Below are positions 16,973 to 26,064 of a stretch of DNA of 64,000 nucleotides, piece after piece. Below the pieces are notes generated by a model. That model made no database searches, was not told the DNA's origin, and saw only the letters and a list, made by a program, of their open reading frames with translations. The position numbers and the translations under genes are program-made. The first letter of the stretch is position 1. Each line of letters opens with the position of its first letter. Source of the DNA: Ochrobactrum quorumnocens (GTDB lineage: Bacteria; Pseudomonadota; Alphaproteobacteria; Rhizobiales; Rhizobiaceae). Location: positions 1,555,501 through 1,619,500 of the forward strand of contig NZ_CP022603.1 of the NCBI RefSeq assembly GCF_002278035.1, given 5' to 3'.

Positions 16973-18484
16973 ATGACTATGTTGAGCACACCACTTCCTG
17001 CGATCTCGGCGCGGAAAGCCCGCCGTTATGCCATTGCTTCGATGCGTGATCGTGAAGCGCTGGAAACCACTGCTCTTGGCGCTTTGACTATTTTTGTCGA
17101 AAACGACGGCAAGCCTCTGCGGATGGCGAACACGTTTCCCCTTGTTGCTGTCGCGGCCTCCGATGAAGGCGCGAAAGAACTGAATTCCGTCCTGCAGCAG
17201 CTCTATCGTATGCGCACCATTCCCGAGGTGCCTGTCGTACGCGTTGATGAGGCATCCCCTGAAAACATTCCTTTGCTGGTTTCGCAATTGCTTGAGAGCA
17301 GCCTTGATCGCCTGGTCAGCCATGTCAGCAAAGTTCATACCGAACTTGCCATGTTGCGGCGTGAGCGCGAAACCATGTTCGAGAATTACCGGGCCATCGA
17401 AGATGCATTCCACGCACGCAACTGGGACTCTTCGACTGAGCTTTTCTCTCATGCGCCTTTGGTTGATCCGAAGGATGAAGGCTTTGCCAAGTTGCTGCGC
17501 GAATCGGAAATTGAGCAGTTGTTCCCAGTTTCGAGCTATGCGGTTTCCGGCTTTGCACTACATTTCCGCGACCTGCCCACCAATCGCAACGGTCAGCTGA
17601 TCGTAACACTCGACTATCTCGAAAATGGCGAAGGCATCGCTGAATGGCTCGTACCTTACGCCACGCTGCATGCGGAATGGAATTTCTTCTCGCTGCCTAA
17701 GGCTTGCGACGGTAGCCACCGTACCTTGCGCCTGCGCATTTCGGCGACAGGCGGTGTGCCACCAGAACTCTCGTTGGGCAATGTAATTGCCAATGAACGC
17801 TATGCGGCACGTGCCCGCATCCCGCATGGCGATCTTGATATGCGTCCGCTGGCAATTCGTATTTTTACGGGCCTTCCGGGCGTTCGGCCTGCATCATTGC
17901 CCAACGCCATCGTGCCGACATCCCTTATCAATGGTCGCAAGGTCGATGATTATCGCATGCCCATTGAGCTGTTGCGCAATGTGGCCAATGTGTCCGTTAC
18001 CCCGCTCACACCAGATTTTCCGACTGTACGGTTTCTGGAGCACGAAGATGCCATTGGTTGCCATCCGCTCGAGGAAGGTATTACCGCAGCAGCGATCCGC
18101 AGGGTTGTAGCTCCCGGAACAGTACGAATTTCCGCACGTGCGGTCATTGATCATCCGGAAGGCCAGCCCTGTGTGGCCGGGCTGTTGCTGGTCAACCTTG
18201 CTTCCGATGTGAAAGAAGAAATCGACGCGATTTCCAACCTTGATCGCCGTCGCCAGCAGGTTTTGTTCAGCGGTTGGTCGGAAGTGGCACCCAATCGTCC
18301 GATTGATATCAACTTCATGCTTGAAGAGCCGATTGATCGAACGATGGATTTGATCGTGCTCAGTAAGGCTGCAGGAGATTCTGTCGATTTCTCCTGGCTG
18401 AAAATCTTCAATTTCCGCCTCGTGAAACATGTTGAAGCGCGCCCCGCGCAGACAATAGTCAAAGAGGTTGCGAATGTACGATAG
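16973..18484 (+). CDS. Unrecognised protein heading the rightward glycan operon
   Basis: I do not recognise a function. With the ATG at 16973 the protein has 503 residues; an in-frame TTG at 16928 would add 15, and neither has a clear ribosome-binding site. There is no signal peptide or membrane segment. Residues ~95-165 are helical and likely coiled-coil (LLVSQLLESSLDRLVSHVSK). From ~185 the sequence turns beta-rich, with a sandwich-like block (SGFALHFRDLPTNRNGQLIV) resembling carbohydrate-binding or jelly-roll modules, and a second beta block near the C-terminus. It may belong to a DUF family found beside glycosyltransferases (possibly DUF6212; unverified). Its stop overlaps the following fused glycosyltransferase by 11 bases, so it is translationally coupled to glycan synthesis. 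Confidence 0.6.
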   Translation: MTMLSTPLPAISARKARRYAIASMRDREALETTALGALTIFVENDGKPLRMANTFPLVAVAASDEGAKELNSVLQQLYRMRTIPEVPVVRVDEASPENIPLLVSQLLESSLDRLVSHVSKVHTELAMLRRERETMFENYRAIEDAFHARNWDSSTELFSHAPLVDPKDEGFAKLLRESEIEQLFPVSSYAVSGFALHFRDLPTNRNGQLIVTLDYLENGEGIAEWLVPYATLHAEWNFFSLPKACDGSHRTLRLRISATGGVPPELSLGNVIANERYAARARIPHGDLDMRPLAIRIFTGLPGVRPASLPNAIVPTSLINGRKVDDYRMPIELLRNVANVSVTPLTPDFPTVRFLEHEDAIGCHPLEEGITAAAIRRVVAPGTVRISARAVIDHPEGQPCVAGLLLVNLASDVKEEIDAISNLDRRRQQVLFSGWSEVAPNRPIDINFMLEEPIDRTMDLIVLSKAAGDSVDFSWLKIFNFRLVKHVEARPAQTIVKEVANVR

Positions 18485-21158
18485 ATCCAAGGATTTGATT
18501 GTCGTCGCAATGCCGCTCTACGGCCATGCGGCGCTGGCACTTGAGGCGCTGGAAACTCTGCTGGCGTCGGAAACGGTATTCCGTACGCAGATCGTAGTTT
18601 CGGTGGACGGTGATCCGCGCCGCGAGGTTTTTGATAGCCTCGCGCTTTATGCAGCAGCGCATCCGAATATCCACGTCATTTTCGGAGAGAATGCCGGGCC
18701 CGGTGGCGCACGCAATCGCGCTGTTGAATACATTCTGGAAGAAATGCCCGATGTCAAAGCGGTCTATTTCGTGGATGCCGACAATCGGGTTCATCCGCAC
18801 ACAATCGACGCGCTCTACCGCAAGCTTTTATCGAGCGGCGCTGGTTGGGTCTACACAAATATCGACACGTTCTCGGTCAACTGGCGCGCTCATTATGGTG
18901 ACAGTTACTCACGGCTGATCCACTGCATTACCGACAATATCTGCGATACCGGATCGATGATTTCGGCGGAGGTTTTTAGAAGCGGCGTACGCTTTGATGA
19001 TGATCGGCAAAACGGATTTGAGGATTGGGAATTCTGGCTTTCAGCGATTGAAGCGGGTTTTGTCGGCGCGCCATGCCACGATACCGGATTTGAATATCGA
19101 CTGCGCGCTGAGAGCCGTTTCAAGGAAGCCAATCGCGACCGTTCAGGCTCAATCAACTTCCTGCGCAAACGGCACAAAGCTTTGTTTCGCCGCCCGACAC
19201 TTGTGGGTTTTGAGCACGAGGAGTGCCCGCGCTATGGCGTGATCCGCGCGGGCGAGGGGACTGTCAGTCTTTTCAGCGATCTCAGCCTTGGCACAAAAGA
19301 TCTCAAATTTGACGACGTCATTCGAGCCTTCTGGGGCAGCGTGTCTGAGCCAGACAATTTTCACTTTCCGCCGTTTTTGGCCTCATCCAACACAGAGACA
19401 TTGAAGCTTCTGGCGCGGTCAAGGCTGTTGCCAAATATTTTATCACGGTTAGAGAAGCTGGCCGAGCAGGCCAATATCGTTTTTGTGGAACTGACCAATG
19501 TCGAGGACGAGCGGCGGATTGATACTGAAATCATGCCGTCGGGTGCGCGGCAGGCACCTGCCGATCTGATTTTTGTTTCAACGCGGCTCATGCGCGAGAT
19601 TATCGAAAACGATGCTTTGAGCTGGTTTGCCTCGCTTGGTACGCAGCAATTGTGGCCGACATCCGCGCGCATGAAAGTACGGTTCCCGTTTCCACGCGTG
19701 CGTCAGCGCCGCGCTTTATCACGGCCTGAGCAGTCGATGCTCAATCTGGTGACGTCGATTGCCACAAGTCCGCTCAAACAAAGTGCGGCGATGCGCTGGA
19801 CATGGCGCCCACGTCGTCTGCCAGCCCTTTCCGAAATGTATCAGGTACTGCGCGATGAGCTTGGAGGCGGGCCAGTGCTGCCGCTTGCCCATAACAGTGC
19901 AAAGAAAAAGACAGCGGCCGTTCTGGTTCCCAATGCCTCTTTCGGGGGCGCTGAGAAAGTCGCTTACGCTGCTGGACGCGAGTTGAAGAACCAGGGTTTT
20001 GAGACTCATCTCTTCGTTCTCGGCAATGAACGCATGGATGTGCTGGACGAATTTGATCAGGCATTCGACTACCTTCATTTTTGGAAAGATGGCATTCCGG
20101 CATGGGGCGATACCAATCGCTTCTTAGGGCAGGATTTTATCACCGACGAACATCCGCTTGATTGGGGTATTCTGCGCGGCCAGCTTTCAGGCTTTGATCT
20201 TGTGGTGAACAACCACGTCATGGCAGCGCACCCGCTTATGGGTAAGTTGCGTTCGGAAGGCACGCGCACTGCGTGTTATCTCCATGTGGTTGACGAGACG
20301 GTTTTCCGCCGTCAGGCAGGGCAGCCCTATGCGGCAATAGCCTTTGAACATGCCTATGACGCTTTTCTGACCTGTTCGGACCAGCTCAAAATCTACCTGC
20401 ACAGCTTTGGTGTTCCGTTCGAGAAGGTGTTTTCGGTGCCCAATGGTGCGAGCTTCTCCATTGATGCGAAGCTGCGCGCGCAAGTCACTTCAGCACGCAA
20501 GGAAGAGCGTAAGGGCAAACCCATACGCATGCTTTATATGGGTCGCCTTGATCGCCAGAAGGGCATTGATCGCCTGCATGATGCGATTGTGAAGCTGAAA
20601 GAACAGGGCATCCCGTTTGAGGCGCAGGCCATCGGTGGTGAAATTCTCTCTGACGACCCAAGTGCCTCATGGATGACACGTCTCAAAGATGCAGGCGTGA
20701 AGGTTTCACCTCCGGTTTTCGACGGCAGAGACATCGCAAATCATCTCGCATGGGCTGACGTTCTTTTGATGCCGTCGCGCTGGGAAGGCGCACCTTTGAT
20801 GATCGCTGAAGCGCAGCAACTCGGCTGTGTGCCGGTAGCGACTGCAGTTGGCGCGGTCGATGAACTCATCAATCATGGTCGCGACGGTATTCTCATACGC
20901 AATGGCAATGATGCGCAGATCGTTGCTGATATGACCCGCATCCTGACCATCCTTGCGCAGGATCGTGAGGCACTGAAGCGAACTGCGGAGGGTGCGCTCG
21001 CTTCGGCGGCACATCGCACATGGTCTTCCGCATTTTCCGAATTCACGGACTGGGCCAATGAAATCAACCCGGTTTATCCGCAATCCCGGCCCTCCCAGCC
21101 GGAAACATTGAATGGTGCAAGCTCTGTCGCCATCCTCCCAGGTCGCGCAGTCGCCTAA
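18474..21158 (+). CDS. Bimodular glycosyltransferase, GT2-GT4 fusion
   Basis: An 894-residue protein from the ATG at 18474, preceded by AAGAGG. The N-terminal GT2 module (~6-230) has VVAMPLYGHAALALEALETL, VVSVDGDPRR, AGPGGARNRAVEYIL, the DxD in YFVDADNRVHP and an acidic DWEFWLSAIEAG. A linker of ~230 residues follows. The C-terminal GT4 module (~470-870) has VLVPNASFGGAEKVAYAAGR, MLYMGRLDRQKGIDRLHDAI and the EX7E motif in WEGAPLMIAEAQ. Each module keeps its catalytic motifs, so the enzyme probably adds two different sugars or alternates residues. It follows the unrecognised 503-residue protein with an 11-base overlap and precedes two pyruvyltransferase genes. Confidence 0.87.
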   Translation: MYDRSKDLIVVAMPLYGHAALALEALETLLASETVFRTQIVVSVDGDPRREVFDSLALYAAAHPNIHVIFGENAGPGGARNRAVEYILEEMPDVKAVYFVDADNRVHPHTIDALYRKLLSSGAGWVYTNIDTFSVNWRAHYGDSYSRLIHCITDNICDTGSMISAEVFRSGVRFDDDRQNGFEDWEFWLSAIEAGFVGAPCHDTGFEYRLRAESRFKEANRDRSGSINFLRKRHKALFRRPTLVGFEHEECPRYGVIRAGEGTVSLFSDLSLGTKDLKFDDVIRAFWGSVSEPDNFHFPPFLASSNTETLKLLARSRLLPNILSRLEKLAEQANIVFVELTNVEDERRIDTEIMPSGARQAPADLIFVSTRLMREIIENDALSWFASLGTQQLWPTSARMKVRFPFPRVRQRRALSRPEQSMLNLVTSIATSPLKQSAAMRWTWRPRRLPALSEMYQVLRDELGGGPVLPLAHNSAKKKTAAVLVPNASFGGAEKVAYAAGRELKNQGFETHLFVLGNERMDVLDEFDQAFDYLHFWKDGIPAWGDTNRFLGQDFITDEHPLDWGILRGQLSGFDLVVNNHVMAAHPLMGKLRSEGTRTACYLHVVDETVFRRQAGQPYAAIAFEHAYDAFLTCSDQLKIYLHSFGVPFEKVFSVPNGASFSIDAKLRAQVTSARKEERKGKPIRMLYMGRLDRQKGIDRLHDAIVKLKEQGIPFEAQAIGGEILSDDPSASWMTRLKDAGVKVSPPVFDGRDIANHLAWADVLLMPSRWEGAPLMIAEAQQLGCVPVATAVGAVDELINHGRDGILIRNGNDAQIVADMTRILTILAQDREALKRTAEGALASAAHRTWSSAFSEFTDWANEINPVYPQSRPSQPETLNGASSVAILPGRAVA

Positions 21159-21191
21159 TTGCACTTGATCGAAATTCAGAAAGGCCGTCAC

Positions 21192-22379
21192 ATGAGCAAG
21201 AGCCCGCGTATTCTTGTCACCGGTATTCCAAGCTATCTGACGCGTTTTATCCAGCGCGCCGACAAGGCACAGATTTACTATTCCGAAAAGCAGCCGAATT
21301 CGGAGCCAAAGGATAAGTTTATCCAGGAGCTGAAAAATATCAGCAATACCGGCAATTATCTGATCGGCGAGGGCGCAATGACTGCGCTTCTGCCATCGGC
21401 GAAGCATGTCCCCTTCTGGCACCTGTATAATTGCGTCAATAACGGCACAGGCATGGAGGAGATTAACAAGGAGTTCGATATCTGCGTCTTTACCTGCGCC
21501 AATCTCTTGCGCAAGGGCTTGTCAGCAGATGCGGAAGCGCTCGTCTTGTCGAAGTTGAATATGCCGGTTGTGATGCTCGGTATCGGTATCCAGAACCGCC
21601 CTGATATCGAAGCGGATGACGGCTTGCCAGAAGGCACAAAAAAGCTTCTGGAAGTGCTGAAAACCCGCGAACATTATTTCCTGACACGCGGTGAAGATGC
21701 AGCCGGATATTTGCGCGATCAGGGGTTCTCCTATGTTCGGCCCGTGGGTTGCCCTTCGCTCTATTTCCGTCCCGACAATATGCGCAAGGCCATTCATCGT
21801 CTGCCGGACGTCAAGGTTGGCGAGGGACGCACTGTTTTCACCGGTTATATGGGTGCAGAGCTTGAAACAATTGGCGATATGAATGCGCTGAGTTCTGATG
21901 ATGGGCGTTCAGCCTATGTCATTCAAGACGAGCTTCTGCACTTCGACATGCAGATCGAAGAGGACGCAAACGGTCGCGCTTATGATTCCACAACCGGCGA
22001 GCTCGTTGGTCCGCTCACTTACAAGGGATCGGGTGATCTCAAGAAGAAGCTCAGCATTCATGCTTTCCTTGATACCAATCAATGGCGTGCGTGGTGTTCA
22101 ACGATGGACTTCTCGTTTGGCCGTCGTTTCCATGGGAATATCATCTCCATGCAGGCAGGTGTGCCAAGCCTGATGGTCGCGGTTGATGATCGTATGCGTG
22201 AGATGCTGAATTTCTCAGGCCTTCCGAAAATCGATGCGCGCGATCTCAATGCAGCCAATGATCGTCGCGCCTTCGTCAGTGATCATATCGCTGCAATGAA
22301 CATTCCCGATGTGATCGAAAAATATTCCGCACGCGAACGCAATTTCCGAAGCGTGCTCTCAGAGATTGGCGTCGGATAA
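21192..22379 (+). CDS. Polysaccharide pyruvyl transferase family protein (paralogue A)
   Basis: The protein has 395 residues from the ATG at 21192, preceded by AGAAAGGCC. Family features include ILVTGIPSYLTRFIQRADKA, NTGNYLIGEGAM, VPFWHLYNCVN, VVMLGIGIQNRPDI, YFLTRGEDAAGYL, VRPVGCPSLYF and late DFSFGRRFHGNIISMQAGVP with the conserved RFHG. It is a close relative of the next gene, sharing GIPSYL, NTGNYLIGEG, VPFWHL, GCPSLY and RRFHG, and so arose by tandem duplication. Both differ from the pyruvyltransferase at 321-1502. The probable reaction is transfer of a pyruvyl group, or related chemistry, onto a glycan residue. Confidence 0.82.
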   Translation: MSKSPRILVTGIPSYLTRFIQRADKAQIYYSEKQPNSEPKDKFIQELKNISNTGNYLIGEGAMTALLPSAKHVPFWHLYNCVNNGTGMEEINKEFDICVFTCANLLRKGLSADAEALVLSKLNMPVVMLGIGIQNRPDIEADDGLPEGTKKLLEVLKTREHYFLTRGEDAAGYLRDQGFSYVRPVGCPSLYFRPDNMRKAIHRLPDVKVGEGRTVFTGYMGAELETIGDMNALSSDDGRSAYVIQDELLHFDMQIEEDANGRAYDSTTGELVGPLTYKGSGDLKKKLSIHAFLDTNQWRAWCSTMDFSFGRRFHGNIISMQAGVPSLMVAVDDRMREMLNFSGLPKIDARDLNAANDRRAFVSDHIAAMNIPDVIEKYSARERNFRSVLSEIGVG

Positions 22380-22430
22380 CTCCCATGTCTGACAGCCGCT
22401 CTGAAGCAGGCCGCAGATTTTTATTTGTTC

Positions 22431-22470
22431 GCATGTCTCCCAAAACGGCTCCCACTTTTGGGAGACATGC
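22431..22470. repeat. Long perfect palindrome between the two pyruvyltransferase genes
   Basis: Fifteen-base arms GCATGTCTCCCAAAA / TTTTGGGAGACATGC are perfectly complementary around a 10-base loop. Related sequences ending in GGGAGACATGC occur at 26435-26470. The element resembles the short palindromic repeats scattered through Brucella and rhizobial genomes (Bru-RS-like). In RNA it would form a strong hairpin within the operon and could modulate expression of the downstream genes. Confidence 0.75.
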
Positions 22471-22496
22471 TTTAACTCCAGCGAAGATGGATCACC

Positions 22497-23672
22497 ATGC
22501 GCATAATGATCACCGGCATTCCGTCCTATTTGATGCGGACAGTCGAAAGCGTTTCAGGGGCGAGTGTCAAACACCGCCCATATTTTGAGCCCATTCGCAC
22601 CAAGAAAGATGTGATCGATCAGGTTAAGAAAATCGCCAATACCGGCAATTATCTCATTGGCGAAGGTGCCGCAAATGCCGTGCGCGGCCATGATGTGACC
22701 TATGTGCCGTTCTGGCATCTGGCCAATAGTCTCAATTCGCCTGATACGTATGCGAAGCTTAATGAAAGCTTCGATCTCTGCCTGTTTGCCTCGGCAAACC
22801 TGCTGCGTCCCGGCTATGCAGCAACGACTGAATCCTTTGTCTTCGAAAAGCTGAACATGCCGATTGTGGTCATGGGCATTGGCATCCAGAAGAAGGAAAA
22901 TCTGAAAGCTGAGCTGCCCGAAGGCACGCGACGCTTCCTCGAAATTTTGCGCCGCAAGGAAAGCTTCTTCCTTACGCGGGGTCATTTCACGGCTGAGTTC
23001 CTCAAGGACGCGGGCATGAAATATGTTCGCCCGACGGGCTGCCCATCGCTTTACTATGCACCCGATCAGATGAAGCTCTCGCTGAGCCGCCTTGCCGACC
23101 CTAGCCTTGCAGATGCGCAGAAAATCTCGTTTGGCGGCTATCTCGGTAGCGTTGCAGATACGATTGTCGACGCGCACGCGCTGCTCGAAAAAGACAGTGT
23201 TGCAAGCTATGTCATTCAGGACGAAGTGATCGTTTATAATATGAACATGGCGGGCGAAGATCACTCCGAAGCCTATGATCAGGCTGCCAGCCGCATCACG
23301 GCACCCGTTGATTACAAGCATATGGAAAAATGGCAGCGCAAGAATGAGCTGCTGGTGTTTTTCGACACGCATAAATGGCGCAGCTGGATTTCCAGTCAGG
23401 ATTTCGGCCTGAGCCGTCGGTTCCACGGCACGATCATCGGCATGCAGTCGGGTATTCCGGGCCTGATGATCGCGGTCGATGACCGTATGCGCGAAATGCT
23501 GGGCTTTGTCGGCTTTCCGCATATTGATGCGAGTGTCTGGAACAGAGAGCCGCAGAAGAAGGCTTTTCTGCGCGATTTCCTTTCCAAGATTGATGTACCT
23601 GCCGCGATCAATCGTTATTCGGAATGTGAAGCCAATTTCAACGGCGCACTCAAGGATATCGGTATCCGATGA
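22497..23672 (+). CDS. Polysaccharide pyruvyl transferase family protein (paralogue B)
   Basis: A 391-residue paralogue of the preceding gene: IMITGIPSYLMRTVESVSGA, NTGNYLIGEGAANAV, VPFWHLANSLN, IVVMGIGIQKKENL, YVRPTGCPSLYYAPD and DFGLSRRFHGTIIGMQSGIP. The conserved RFHG region and the Gly-Cys-Pro motif are intact, so there is no sign of decay. The duplication suggests two acceptor positions or a heteromeric enzyme. The gene is separated from paralogue A by a 117-base gap holding a strong palindrome. Its TGA overlaps the next ATG (ATGATGA), coupling it to the glycoside hydrolase. Confidence 0.82.
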   Translation: MRIMITGIPSYLMRTVESVSGASVKHRPYFEPIRTKKDVIDQVKKIANTGNYLIGEGAANAVRGHDVTYVPFWHLANSLNSPDTYAKLNESFDLCLFASANLLRPGYAATTESFVFEKLNMPIVVMGIGIQKKENLKAELPEGTRRFLEILRRKESFFLTRGHFTAEFLKDAGMKYVRPTGCPSLYYAPDQMKLSLSRLADPSLADAQKISFGGYLGSVADTIVDAHALLEKDSVASYVIQDEVIVYNMNMAGEDHSEAYDQAASRITAPVDYKHMEKWQRKNELLVFFDTHKWRSWISSQDFGLSRRFHGTIIGMQSGIPGLMIAVDDRMREMLGFVGFPHIDASVWNREPQKKAFLRDFLSKIDVPAAINRYSECEANFNGALKDIGIR

Positions 23673-24787
23673 TGAAAACCGGCAAGAGCATCGGGGGTGG
23701 AATGGTGGCAGCGATGGCGCTTTTAGGCGGCATGTTGTTAGTGGTCCAACCTCAGAGTGCTCTTGCCGATACCCGTTTTGGCGTCAACCGGGTCAACATG
23801 GCCTGGCTCAAACCGGCAGAACGCGAACAGATCTTCGATCAAATGGTCAAGAATGGCGTGGTAGCAGTTCGGCTGTCACTCACGCGCCCAATTGATCAGA
23901 GCATCGATGCCGTGCGTCTTGCGCACGAAAAAGGTCTCGCCATCCTGCTCGAAATTTCGCTTAACAATGCGGACTTTTATCCCGAAGGGACTAAACCCCG
24001 TTCTGGTCGCGGGCGTATATGGGACATGTATCGGCTTTCCGACATATCGCCGGAGCGTTTTGAGCACGCGATAGGGGATGCCTTGCAGAAGGTCGATGCG
24101 CTGGGCGTGCCGCTGGTTGCTGTTGAACCCGGCAATGAGATTAACTGGGGCGCTTATAATGGCGATCTTGCCATTCTGCCCAAGGAAAAGATGAAGACCG
24201 CACGCTCTTTAAGCGAGATGGAAGACCTTCCGCTCGTTGAAAAAGGTGCTGAGAAATACGTCGAACTTTTGCGTACTGTGCGTGGGGAACTGGCAAAAAC
24301 CAAACACAGTGCCAAGGCAAAGGTCGTGTCGGCAGGCCTGTCGGATATCCCCTTTATCGATGCCGACCGACGCGGAATAGACAGCGTTGATCCGGCCATC
24401 TTTACCGACCTTCTCAAGAAATATGGTCTGGACAGTGCTGCCGACGGCTATGGCATTCATATCTATCCTGGCAGCAGCGGCACGCGCGCGGCGCGCGCAA
24501 AACATATAGGCAACGCGCTTTCTTTCTGTGGGGGAGCGGATGGCAAGCCATGCTGGATTACCGAATGGGGCTTTGCCAATACGTCCAAGGCTTGTCCGGC
24601 TAACGACAATAATCGAGAACAGTTGGTCGAGAAGGCACGCGACCGTTTCCGACAGATGATGGATAGCGGCCAGATTGCTGCGGCTTATTATTTTGATTGG
24701 GATGCAAGCACTTACGGTGTGTGGCGTTGCGGATCGCTAACGCCTGCCGGGAAAGCCGCAACCCAAGCTGCAACGGGGACAAAATGA
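23669..24787 (+). CDS. Secreted clan GH-A-like glycoside hydrolase
   Basis: This 372-residue protein has an N-terminal signal peptide (GGGMVAAMALLGGMLLVVQP, with ALA-D as a likely cleavage site near residue 34). The rest fits a TIM-barrel glycoside hydrolase: FGVNRVNMAW, VAVRLSLTR, the acid/base motif VEPGNEINWG with Asn-Glu (E157), IHIYPGSS and the probable nucleophile E299 in CWITEWGFANTS. The spacing of the two glutamates on strands 4 and 7 is that of clan GH-A. It probably trims or degrades the locus glycan in the periplasm or outside. It overlaps both neighbours by ATGA-type junctions. The exact family (GH5/GH39-like) cannot be set without a profile search. Confidence 0.75.
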   Translation: MMKTGKSIGGGMVAAMALLGGMLLVVQPQSALADTRFGVNRVNMAWLKPAEREQIFDQMVKNGVVAVRLSLTRPIDQSIDAVRLAHEKGLAILLEISLNNADFYPEGTKPRSGRGRIWDMYRLSDISPERFEHAIGDALQKVDALGVPLVAVEPGNEINWGAYNGDLAILPKEKMKTARSLSEMEDLPLVEKGAEKYVELLRTVRGELAKTKHSAKAKVVSAGLSDIPFIDADRRGIDSVDPAIFTDLLKKYGLDSAADGYGIHIYPGSSGTRAARAKHIGNALSFCGGADGKPCWITEWGFANTSKACPANDNNREQLVEKARDRFRQMMDSGQIAAAYYFDWDASTYGVWRCGSLTPAGKAATQAATGTK

Positions 24788-25932
24788 AACTCAAGACTGT
24801 AATTATCGGCGGTTCCAATACCGTCATGCTGCCCGGTTATCTGCCGACACTGTTATCGACGATGGCGCGGCGTGGCGTGGAGCTGGATGTTGTCGCTGAT
24901 CTCGCGGTGGGTGGTACGACGAGTGCTCTCGGCCTTTATCAGCTCAAACAGTTCGAACAGCTCGAAGACTGTGAGCTGCTGCTGATCGAATATGCCATCA
25001 ATGACGCCTTCGTTTATGGCGATGAGCGGCGCCCGTTCCGCCATTGGGCACGGTTCTATGAAGGAATTATCCGCTACGCTCTCGAGCGTAATCCGAACTT
25101 GCGGATTGCGACGCTCGTGTTTGGTGCACGCAACGGTTCGTTCCTGAATTCTGTTCCCTCGATTGACGCTGGCATCAATTATATCTCGCAATGGTACGGC
25201 ACGATCTCAGCGGATGTCTCGCGAATGCTGATGCAGCAATACGGCCGCGATGTTGTCAGCAATCCGGCTTTCTATCTTGATCAGGGGCATTATGCGCGCC
25301 CTGTTTCGACGACGATTGTTGCGAATTTGATTGCCGATGTTCTCGAACCGGCTTTGTCTGTTCCTCATCGACCAAAGGCGCTGCCATTCGCCATCGATCC
25401 AGATCACTTTGCTAATGCGCGTGCGCTAAGTGGCGAACAGCTTTGCAAACGGCTGGGGCGCGTACCGATCCAATACAGCAATCGCCGCTTTTCAATTTCG
25501 GCGCTTGACCTTGGTTCAGACAGGATGCGTTTTGAGGTTGATAACGGGCAATTGCTTGCGCTTGGCTATGTCTGCGATCCGCGCATTCCCCCGCTGGATG
25601 TCGCGATCGGCGAGGATGTCCATCGCGCCGCCATGATGAAGGGGGGCGTACGCGATGGAACCTATAAATTCCTCGTTTCGATGCTGAGTTTCGAGTTTCT
25701 TTATGGAGCGAAACTTCTGGAAGCGCGCGGGAATGTGTCACTTGTCATGTCTGGTGCTGAAGACGGAACTGAGTACAAACTCCATGTTTCCAAAGACAGC
25801 ATCCATCATGAAGCGCTGCCTGAGGAACCGGTTCTGCCTATCACCGGCATTCTCTTTTCAGGCAATCTCAAAACCATGACGCTCGAGAGAAAGGCCCCTG
25901 CGATACCAATCATCGCAGAAGCCGCCCAATAA
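24784..25932 (+). CDS. SGNH/GDSL-like hydrolase or acyltransferase
   Basis: Starting at the ATG at 24784, which overlaps the previous stop, the protein has 382 residues. The first ~200 residues carry SGNH hallmarks: IIGGSNTVM with the candidate nucleophile Ser11, IEYAINDAF with Asn73-Asp74 in the oxyanion block, and YLDQGHYARP with the Asp166/His169 pair. There is no signal peptide, so it would act in the cytoplasm. The last ~180 residues are a separate, probably beta-rich domain (RFSISALDLGSDRMRFEVDN). In glycan loci such enzymes add or remove acetyl groups. It is the last gene of the rightward operon and is followed by a palindrome. Confidence 0.75.
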   Translation: MKLKTVIIGGSNTVMLPGYLPTLLSTMARRGVELDVVADLAVGGTTSALGLYQLKQFEQLEDCELLLIEYAINDAFVYGDERRPFRHWARFYEGIIRYALERNPNLRIATLVFGARNGSFLNSVPSIDAGINYISQWYGTISADVSRMLMQQYGRDVVSNPAFYLDQGHYARPVSTTIVANLIADVLEPALSVPHRPKALPFAIDPDHFANARALSGEQLCKRLGRVPIQYSNRRFSISALDLGSDRMRFEVDNGQLLALGYVCDPRIPPLDVAIGEDVHRAAMMKGGVRDGTYKFLVSMLSFEFLYGAKLLEARGNVSLVMSGAEDGTEYKLHVSKDSIHHEALPEEPVLPITGILFSGNLKTMTLERKAPAIPIIAEAAQ

Positions 25933-25942
25933 CCTAGAGCGC

Positions 25943-25973
25943 ATCCCGAAAAATGTGAAACGGTTTTCGGGAT
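25943..25973. repeat. Dispersed palindromic element after the glycan operon
   Basis: ATCCCGAAAA / TTTTCGGGAT arms of 10 bases surround an 11-base loop, flanked by AGAGCGC and ATGCGCG. This is the kind of repeat seen in many copies in rhizobial and Brucella chromosomes. It lies 11 bases after the SGNH stop codon and could serve as its terminator. Confidence 0.7.
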
Positions 25974-26064
25974 AAGATGCGCGTAAAAACAAATAGATAT
26001 AGAATTTCTAACGTTTCATCTTCAAAAGGAAATGCTCTAGCTTAGTAATTAAAGAGTCTAGTAT

